Source of the DNA: Ramlibacter algicola
Lineage (GTDB): Bacteria > Pseudomonadota > Gammaproteobacteria > Burkholderiales > Burkholderiaceae_C
Direction of reading: 5' to 3'
DNA: 64,000 nucleotides
Assembly (NCBI RefSeq): GCF_016641735.1
Contig: NZ_JAEDAO010000001.1
Coordinates: 2,418,001-2,482,000 of the forward strand
Position 1 is the stretch's first letter. The number at the start of each line of letters is the position of its first letter. Shown here in pieces: positions 29,553 to 37,800 of the stretch. The notes beneath the pieces were generated by a model. That model made no database searches and had not been told where the DNA came from. It was given only the letters and a program-made list of their open reading frames with translations. Both the position numbers and the translations under genes were made by a program.

Positions 29553-29909
29553 TCAGCGCAGCCGCAGCGCCTGCGCGAGCACCTCGCCGCGCAGTTCCGC
29601 CTCGCGATACCAGCGCAGGCCTTGGGCCTGGTCGCGCTCCAGGCCGGGAGCGCCGCGGGTGTAGAGATCGCCCAGGCGCCTGGCGGCCAGGCCGCTGCCG
29701 GCGGTGGCCTGCGTCTTGTACATGCGGACCGCATCGCCATAGCGGCCTTCGGATTCGGCGGCGCGTGCGGCGCCGAAGGCTTCGCTGAGGCCGGCGGAGG
29801 CGGCGTCGAGGGAGCCGACGGTGACGGAACCCACCCCCTCGTTCGGGGGGGCGTGCTGCGTGGTCACCGCCAGGGCGGCAGCCAGCGTGATGACGGCGAA
29901 GGTCCCCAT
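29553..29909 (-). CDS. Small secreted SEL1-like repeat protein
   Basis: The 118-residue protein has a short hydrophobic N-terminus (signal-like, residues 1-16) and one SEL1/TPR-like module from about residue 50: GRYGDAVRMYKTQATAGSGLAARRLGDLYTRG. This module is closely similar to the C-terminal 60 residues of the Ser/Thr kinase encoded 11 kb away on the other side of the exoprotein (shared AGSG-AARRLG-LYT pattern). It is transcribed away from tpsB and towards the FHA gene. Function unknown; likely a periplasmic protein-binding module. Confidence 0.72.
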   Translation of the reverse strand: MGTFAVITLAAALAVTTQHAPPNEGVGSVTVGSLDAASAGLSEAFGAARAAESEGRYGDAVRMYKTQATAGSGLAARRLGDLYTRGAPGLERDQAQGLRWYREAELRGEVLAQALRLR

Positions 29910-30019
29910 GCAGCCTCCTTCTTCTGGGTGCTGCGAAGTCTATGCGGCGGGCTGTTGCGCGTCGACGTCTGCCTGCGGCCTTCCTTGGCGCGCGTTGCTC
30001 CAACCCGACGTAAGTCAGA

Positions 30020-30047
30020 TTGACACTTCCGTAAACGGATGTAAGAG
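30020..30047 (+). promoter_or_regulatory. Likely promoter of the tpsBA genes with palindromic operator in spacer
   Basis: A consensus -35 TTGACA (30020-30025) is followed, 16 bases on, by a weak -10 TAAGAG (30042-30047). The spacer contains a perfect TCCGT-AA-ACGGA palindrome (30028-30039), a good place for a repressor. The region is AT-richer than its surroundings and lies 42 bases before the tpsB start. Confidence 0.5.
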
Positions 30048-30088
30048 TCCCACGGATCAGATCACGACAGTTGTTTGAGGAGTTTCCC

Positions 30089-31801
30089 TTGAAGAAGAGA
30101 ACTTTGGTGGCTCTGGCCGCGGCCACCGCATGTTCCTGCGGTGCCTTCGCGCAGCAAGCTCGCCCGGATTCCGGAACCCAGCTCCAGCAGGACCGCCAGC
30201 TCCCGCAGGCGCCGGCCCCCAGCAACGAGCCGGCCGTGCAGCTGCCCCAGCCCCGCCAGGCCGCCTCGTACAACGAATCCGTCAAGGTCACTCCGGCGGC
30301 GTTCCGCCTCCAGGGCAACACCCTCTACCCCGAAAGCGTCCTGCTGCCGCTGACGCAGGACTTCGTCGGCAAGCCCACCGACATGGAAGGCCTGCTGAAG
30401 GCCGCCCAGGCCGTGCGCCGCTACTACCGCGAACGCGGCTACCTGCTGACCGAGGCCTACCTGCCGGAGCAGCAGTTTGCGGCGACTGGCGGCACCGTCG
30501 TCATCCAGATCCTGGAAGCGCGCGTCGGCAAGGTGACCGTGCGGGCGGACGACGCCGGCGTGTCCGAATCGCTGGCCTCGTCCATCGTCAACCGCTACCT
30601 GAAGCCGGGTGACCCGATCTCCGAGTACTCGCTCGAGAAGCCGGTGCTGCTGCTGCGCGACCTGGTGGGCTTCGACGCCACCGCCGCCGTCCAGCCGGGT
30701 GCCAAGGCGGGCGAGGGCGACATCACGGTGATCGTGAAGTCCTCGGGCCCGAAGGTCGACGGCCTCGTCGGCGTGGACAACTTCGGCGCACGCAGCGCTG
30801 GCCAGAACCGCGCGTACGCCACGGCCAACTGGAACAACCCCACCGGCCGCGGCGACGTCCTCAGCGTGCGCGTGCAGGCGGCCGACCGCAAGGATTCCGA
30901 GCTGTACCGGCTGGCCTACAGCACCACGCTGACCAGCGCCGCCACCAAGGTCGGCGTCAGCGCGATGCGCACCGAGTATTCGCTCGGCAAGCAGTTCGAG
31001 GCGCTCGGCGCCACCGGCGACGCCACGATCTACAGCCTGAACTTCACGCAGCCCTTCATCCGCTCGCGCACCCGCAGCGTGCTGGGCGCGCTGACGTTCG
31101 AGCGCAAGGACCTGAACGACAGCACCACGACGCCGTTCACCAGTTCGTCCAAGCGCATCAACTCCGTGCGCGCCAGCGTGCTGGGGAACTTCGTCGACGA
31201 GGCGCTCGGCTCCTCGTTCAACAGCTACTCGATCAACTTCACCAGCGGCAAGCTCGACATCGACGCCACGAACCTGGCGTTCGACCAGAGCGCCACCACC
31301 GGCCTGCAGACGGCCGGCTCGTTCTCGAAGGTGAACGTCGACTACCTGCGCACGACGTTCCTGTCGGCGCGCGGCCGCCTGAGCGCCCTGGTGCAGGCGC
31401 AGTTCGCCAGCAAGAACCTGACGTCCGCCGAGAAGCTGGGCCTGGGCGGCCCGAACGGCGTCCGCGGCTACCCGGTCGGCGAAGGCGTGGGTGACACCGG
31501 CGCCATCGTCAACCTGGAATACCGCCACCAGCTCACCGACCTGGTCGGCAAGCTGCCGCTGTCGGCCAGCGTGTTCTACGACTGGGGCCACATCAAATAC
31601 AACGAGTCGGGCGTTCCGGCGGCCCTGGCCGCCACCACCCCCGAGAACGACACCCTCAGTTCCGCCGGTTTCGGCGTGCAGCTGGGCAACTTCGGCGACT
31701 GGCTCGTTTCGACCCAGCTCGCCTGGCGCCTGAACCGCGCCCCGTCGTCCGACCCGGACCGCCATCCGCGCGTCTGGCTGTCGCTGCAGAAGTGGCTGTG
31801 A
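30089..31801 (+). CDS. Two-partner secretion outer-membrane transporter (TpsB, ShlB/FhaC/HecB family)
   Basis: TpsB is an Omp85-type outer-membrane pore that exports its TpsA partner. The TTG at 30089, 6 bases after TGAGGAG, starts a 570-residue precursor with a signal peptide cleaved after AFA (residue 21); the TTG at 30071 lies before that ribosome site and is less likely. Residues about 75-150 form the ShlB-type POTRA (FRLQGNTLYPES, RRYYRERGYLLTEAYLPEQ), and the rest is a 16-strand barrel with the loop-6 VRGY motif at 458-461. The C-terminus ends in the strand SLQKWL. It lies 63 bases before its exoprotein. Confidence 0.94.
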   Translation: MKKRTLVALAAATACSCGAFAQQARPDSGTQLQQDRQLPQAPAPSNEPAVQLPQPRQAASYNESVKVTPAAFRLQGNTLYPESVLLPLTQDFVGKPTDMEGLLKAAQAVRRYYRERGYLLTEAYLPEQQFAATGGTVVIQILEARVGKVTVRADDAGVSESLASSIVNRYLKPGDPISEYSLEKPVLLLRDLVGFDATAAVQPGAKAGEGDITVIVKSSGPKVDGLVGVDNFGARSAGQNRAYATANWNNPTGRGDVLSVRVQAADRKDSELYRLAYSTTLTSAATKVGVSAMRTEYSLGKQFEALGATGDATIYSLNFTQPFIRSRTRSVLGALTFERKDLNDSTTTPFTSSSKRINSVRASVLGNFVDEALGSSFNSYSINFTSGKLDIDATNLAFDQSATTGLQTAGSFSKVNVDYLRTTFLSARGRLSALVQAQFASKNLTSAEKLGLGGPNGVRGYPVGEGVGDTGAIVNLEYRHQLTDLVGKLPLSASVFYDWGHIKYNESGVPAALAATTPENDTLSSAGFGVQLGNFGDWLVSTQLAWRLNRAPSSDPDRHPRVWLSLQKWL

Positions 31802-31864
31802 CCACCTCGCCGACCGATCCCACCGATTTCCCGCAGTAGTAGCAGTTCCGCCCGAGGAGGCCCC

Positions 31865-34800
31865 ATGACCACCCACTCCACCCGCCGTTCCGGCATCCGC
31901 ACGATCGTCGTCCAGGTCACGCGCAAGCTGCGCCACGTCTATCGCATGCGCACCGGCATGTCGCGCCTGTTGTCCCGCCTGCTGGCCGGCCTGCTCGCGG
32001 CTCTGGCCTCGTCGTTCCTCGCGACCGTGTACGCGAACCCGACGGGCGGCAAGGTGCAGTCGGGCGTGGTGACCATCACCAACCCGACGGCGACGTCGAT
32101 GGTGGTCAACCAGGGCAGCAACAAGGCGGTGATCGACTGGAACACGTTCAGCATCGCGCGCAACGAGTCGGTGCAGTTCGTGCAGCCGGGCGCCAGCTCG
32201 GTGGCCCTGAACCGCGTCGTGGGCGGCGACCTGTCGTCCATCTACGGCAGCCTGACGGCCAACGGGCAGGTGTTCCTGGTGAACCCCGCGGGGGTCATGT
32301 TCGCGCCGGGTGCGCGCGTCGACGTCGGTGGCCTGGTGGCGTCCACCCTGAGCCTGTCGAACACCGACTTCCTCAACGGCAACTACACGTTCACGGGCTC
32401 GGGCGGCAGCGTCGTGAACCAGGGCTCGATCAAGGCGGGCTACGTCGCGCTGGCGGGCGCGCAGGTCACCAACAGCGGCACCATCGATGCCACGGGCGGC
32501 TCGGTCGGCCTGCTGGCCGGCTCGCGCGTGAGCGTCGACGCCAACGGCTCGGGCCTCGTGAAGTACTCGGTGGATGCCGGCGCCGTGGGCGCCGCCATCG
32601 CGAACAGCGGCACCATCACGGCTGACGGGGGCCAGGTGCAGGTGTCCGTGCAAGCGATCGGCGAGACGCTGAACACCGTCATCAACCAGAGCGGCGTCAT
32701 CCGCGCCAACAGCATCGCCAACCAGAACGGCACGATCGTGCTGAGCGGCGGCAGCAGCGGCATCGTGAAGGTGACGGGCACGCTCGAAGCCAAGGGGGCG
32801 AATGCGACCGGCGGTACCGTGAAGGTGCTGGGCGACAAGGTCGGCATCGGGGGCACGGCGGTCGTGGACGCCAGCGGTGACGCCGGCGGCGGCACGGTCC
32901 TCCTCGGCGGCAATTGGCAGGGCAAGGGCGTCGAGCAGAACGCCTCGGCGACCGCGGTCGCCACCGGCGCGAAGATCACTGCCGATGCGGTCACCAGCGG
33001 CAACGGCGGCACCGTCGTGGTCTGGGCGGATGGCAACACCGCGGTGGGCGGCGCGATCAGCGCCCGTGGCGGCGCGAGCTCCGGCAACGGCGGCAAGGTG
33101 GAAACCTCGGGCAAGGGCGGCCTGTCGGTCGCCAAATCGACGACGGTGGACACTTCGGCGCCGCACGGCACCACCGGCAGCTGGCTGCTGGACCCCAAGA
33201 ACATCATCGTGGCCACCGGAGGCGCGAGCGCGGTGGGGGATGTCGACCAATTCTTCGACACGCCGGCAACCGACGTGACCATCGATCCGGCCACGCTCGA
33301 TGCCGCGGGCGCCACCGTCACGCTGCAAGCCAATAACGACATCACGATCGTCGATGCGATCACCCTGACGACGCCCACTGCCGGCATCACTGCCCAAGCG
33401 GGCCGCAGCATCGCCGTCAACGCGAACATCACCACCAACAACGGGGCCATCACGCTCGAGGCGAATTCGCCTGCTGCCGACCTGGCCAACCGCGACGCGG
33501 GACCCGGGTTGGTTACCGGCACGGGCAGCCTGAACGCCGGCACGGGGGACGTGGACGTCAGGTCCGGCGGTGACCTCACGATTGGCGCGGTGACGGGCAG
33601 GAACGTGTCCTTGAACGCGGGGACCGGCTTGCTGAACACAGGTCCCGTCACGGCTTCCGGCGACTACTCCATCAGTGCCGGAGACTTCACGGGCGGGGCC
33701 TTCGGCGCGACGCTGGGCGGGACCAGCAACTGGAGCATCACCGACACGGCGGGTGGCTTGTCGATCACCAACCGGTCGGCTGGCGGCAACCTGAACATCA
33801 CGACCACCAACGGCGGCAGCCTGATGGTCGCCGGCAACCTGTCGTCCGGCACCGGGGGGGTCACGTTGACCAGTGCCGCTGGGGTCCAGCTCATCGGGGA
33901 CCTCAACGTCACCGCGGCAACGGGGGCATCGTTCAACGGTGCGCTCGACGGCGCACACAACCTCACGGTTGCTGGCGACGCGTCGTTCAACGGCCAAGTC
34001 GGCAACGGCCAGGCCCTGACGACCGTGCATGTGACCGGCGCCACGAACATCAACGGCTCGGCAGTCAAGACGACCGGCACGCAGTCGTACGACGGCGCAG
34101 TGGCGCTGGACGCCACGTCGACCCTGAGCGGTTCGACGGTGTCGTTCGGGAACACAGTGACCGGACCCAACCAGTTGTTCGTGCAAACCGGCGCGGGCGG
34201 CCAGGCGACCTTCGCCGGCAACGTCGACGTGGATCTCGTCAACGTCATCGCCACCGGGGGCATCTCGCTGGGCGGCAACGTGACGACCACGAACGGGCAG
34301 GCCTACACCGGGGCCGTCACGCTGGGCAACGACGTCACCATGACCACCACCGGCGGCGCCATCACCGTGGCAACCAGCCTGACGGGCGCCGGGAACAACC
34401 TGACCATCGCGTCGTCCGGGACCACCACCCTGACGAACGCCACCGGCCTGAACACATTCACGGCCGCCACCAACGGGACGACGACCGGCTCCATCAGCGC
34501 GTCGACGTACAACATCAACGGCGGCATCGTCGATGCCAACCTGGGTGCTGGGACGCTGAACACCACGGGCAGCGCGACGCTGAACGGCACGGCCGCGGCG
34601 ACCACGGTCAACGTCAACGGCGGCACCCTGGCGCTGGCGAACGCCGCGAACCGCCTGACCGGCGCCGGCGCGGCCGTCAACATCGCCGGTGGCGCGACGC
34701 TCAATACCGGCACAGCGTCGCAGGCGCTGGGTGGCGGCACCGCATTCGTCAACAACGGGGGCACGTTCCAGAACGCCGGGGCCGTCACTGCAGCCATGAT

Positions 34801-37800
34801 CACCGGCAGCGGTGCAGCTGTTCTCGGCGGTAACGTGACGACCACGGCTGGCCAGACGTATGGCGGTTCGACCGTGACGGGAGCCGTCCAACTGCAGGAC
34901 TTCGGCGCGTCGGCCATCAAGACCGGCAACGTCACCGGTACCGGCGACCTGACGCTGGTCACCGCGGGCGGTGGCGAGGTGGGCTCGGTGAACCTGGGAA
35001 GCCTGACGACCAACGCAGGCACTCCGCTGAAGATCGGTGGCAACGTCACGACGACGGGTGTCCAGAGATACCAGGACGCGGTCACGCTCACCACGAGCGC
35101 GGTGCTGAACAGCGGCACGAGCGCCATGACGTTCGCGTCGACGGTGCAAGGCCAGACTGGGACCGAATCGCTGACGGCCACCAACACCGCCGGCGGCATG
35201 ACCTTCGGCGGCGCGGTCAGCAACCTGCAGAACGTGGGCATCAGCACCGGCGGTGGCGCTCTCACGCTGCCCTCGATTACCGCAGCGGGCGCCGTGACGG
35301 TGAGCAACAACAACTCGGTTGGCACCTCGGCGGCGGTGTCCGGCAGCGCCGTTTCCATCACAGCCAGCGGCGCCGCTTCGAACGTCACCGTGGCCAACGC
35401 GATCACGGCGAACACCGGTGGCATCACGATTTCGGCCGGCAAGAACGTGTCCATCACGGCGGCACTCAATGCGGCCGCCGTGGCACAAAACATCTCGATC
35501 AACGTGGGCCAGTCCGCGGCCGGTGCCTTCAGCAACACCCAGATGCTCACGACGGGTGCGGGCGGGGCAGTGACGGTTTCGGGTGGCAATTCGGGCAACG
35601 TGTTCGACTTCAGCGCTGACCCGGGCAACACGGTGACCGTCGTGGGCGGGTCCGGCACCGATGTCTTCAAGGCTCCTGCAGCTGCGACCTATGTGCTGAC
35701 GGGTGTTGGCAACCAGGTGCAGGCAGGCAACCTGTCCGCCAGCAACATCGAGACGGTCACCGGGACGACCACCACGAACGTGCTGCAAGGCTCGTCGACC
35801 GGCACGACCTTCACCACCAGCGGGGTGAACGCGGTGTCCGCCGCCGGCATGGACTTCACGGGCATCGGCACGGTCAACGCCGGATCCGGCACGGACACGT
35901 TCACCGGCGCAGGCAGCTACACCATCAACGGTAGCAAGGCCGTGACGGCCAATGGCATCGCCGCCACGAACATCGAGAGCGTGACGAACGCCGGTGCCGT
36001 GACCGGCACCGTGGCGAGCACCACGTACACCACGGGCGCCGCCAACGCGCTGTCCGCCAACGGCATCGCCTTCACCGGCGTGAACAGCCTGGCTGCCGCC
36101 GCAGGTGGCACCGACGTGTTCACCGGCGCGGGCAGCTACACGATCAACGGTTCCAACGCGGTGACCGGCAACGGCATCGCCGCGACCGGCATCGAGAGCG
36201 TGACGAACGCAGGCGCCCTGACCGGCACCGTGGCGAACACCACGTACACGACCGGCGGCGCGAACGCGGTGTCGGCCAACGGCATCGCCTTCACGGGCGT
36301 CAACACCCTGGCAGCTGCTGCCGGCGGGACCGACATCTTCACGGGTGCGCCCGCCTACACAATCGACGGCACGAAGGCCGTGACGGCCAACGGCATCGCG
36401 GCCACCGACATCGAGAGCGTGACGAACGCCGGTGCGGTGACCGGTACCGTCGCCAGCACGACCTACACGACCGGCGGCGCGAACGCGCTGTCGGCCAACG
36501 GCATCAACTTCACGGGCGTGAACACCTTGGCAGCTGTTGCTGGGGGCACCGACGTCTTCACCGGCGCGACGGCCTACCAGATCGACGGCACCAAGGCGGT
36601 CTCCGCCAACGGCATCGCCGCGACGGACATCGAGAGCGTGACGAACGCCGGCGCCGTGACCGGCACGGTGGCGAGCACCACGTACACCACGGGCGCCGCC
36701 AATGCGCTGTCCGCCAACGGCATCGCCTTCACGGGCGTGAACAGCCTGGCCGCGGCTGCGGGTGGGACCGACGTGCTCACTGGCGCGACGGCTTACACGA
36801 TCGACGGCGCCAAGGCCGTGACGGCCAACGGCATCGCCGCGACGGACATCGAGAGCGTGACGAACGCAGGCGCCGTGGCCGGCACCGTGGCGAGCACCAC
36901 GTACACCACGGGCGGCGCGAACTCGGTGTCGGCCAACGGCATCAGCTTCACCGGCGTGAACACGCTGGCGGCGGCGGCTGGTGGCACCGACGTGTTCACC
37001 GGCGCGAGCAGCTACACGATCAACGGTTCCAACGCGGTGACCGGCAACGGCATCGCCGCGACCGGCATCGAGAGCGTGACGAACGCAGGCGCCGTGACCG
37101 GCACCGTGGCGAACACCACGTACACGACCGGCGGCGCGAACGCGGTGTCGGCCAACGGCATCGCCTTCACGGGCGTCAACACCCTGGCAGCTGCTGCGGG
37201 TGGCACCGACGTCCTCACTGGCGCGACGGCTTACACGATCGACGGCGCCAAGGCCGTGACGGCCAACGGCATCGCGGCCACCGACATCGAGAGCGTGACG
37301 AACGCCGGTGCGGTGACCGGTACCGTCGCCAGCACGACCTACACGACCGGCGGCGCGAACGCGCTGTCGGCCAACGGCATCAACTTCACGGGCGTGAACA
37401 CCCTGGCAGCTGTTGCCGGGGGCACCGACGTCTTCACCGGCGCGACGGCTTACCAGATCGACGGCACCAAGGCAGTCACCGCCAACGGTATCGCTGCGAC
37501 GGACATCGAAAGCGTGACGAACGCCGGTGCGGTGACGGGCACGGTGGCGAGCACGACTTACTCCACGACCGGGCTGAACGCCGTGTCCGCCAACGGCATC
37601 GCCTTCACCGGCGTGAACACGCTGGCTGCCGCTGCCGGCGGCACGGACGTCTTCACCGGCGCCAGCAACTACGCCCTGACCGGCGCCAACAACGCCGTCA
37701 CCGCGAACAACATCGCGGCCACGGGCATCGAAACCATCGCAGGGACCGGCACGGAATCCATCACCGGCTCCAATAACGTGACCGCGTGGTCGATCACCGG

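Noticed and set aside
35906..37657. Regular 219-bp spacing suggesting a CRISPR-like array
   Set aside because: The units are in-frame coding repeats of the exoprotein without unique spacers, and there are no cas genes.
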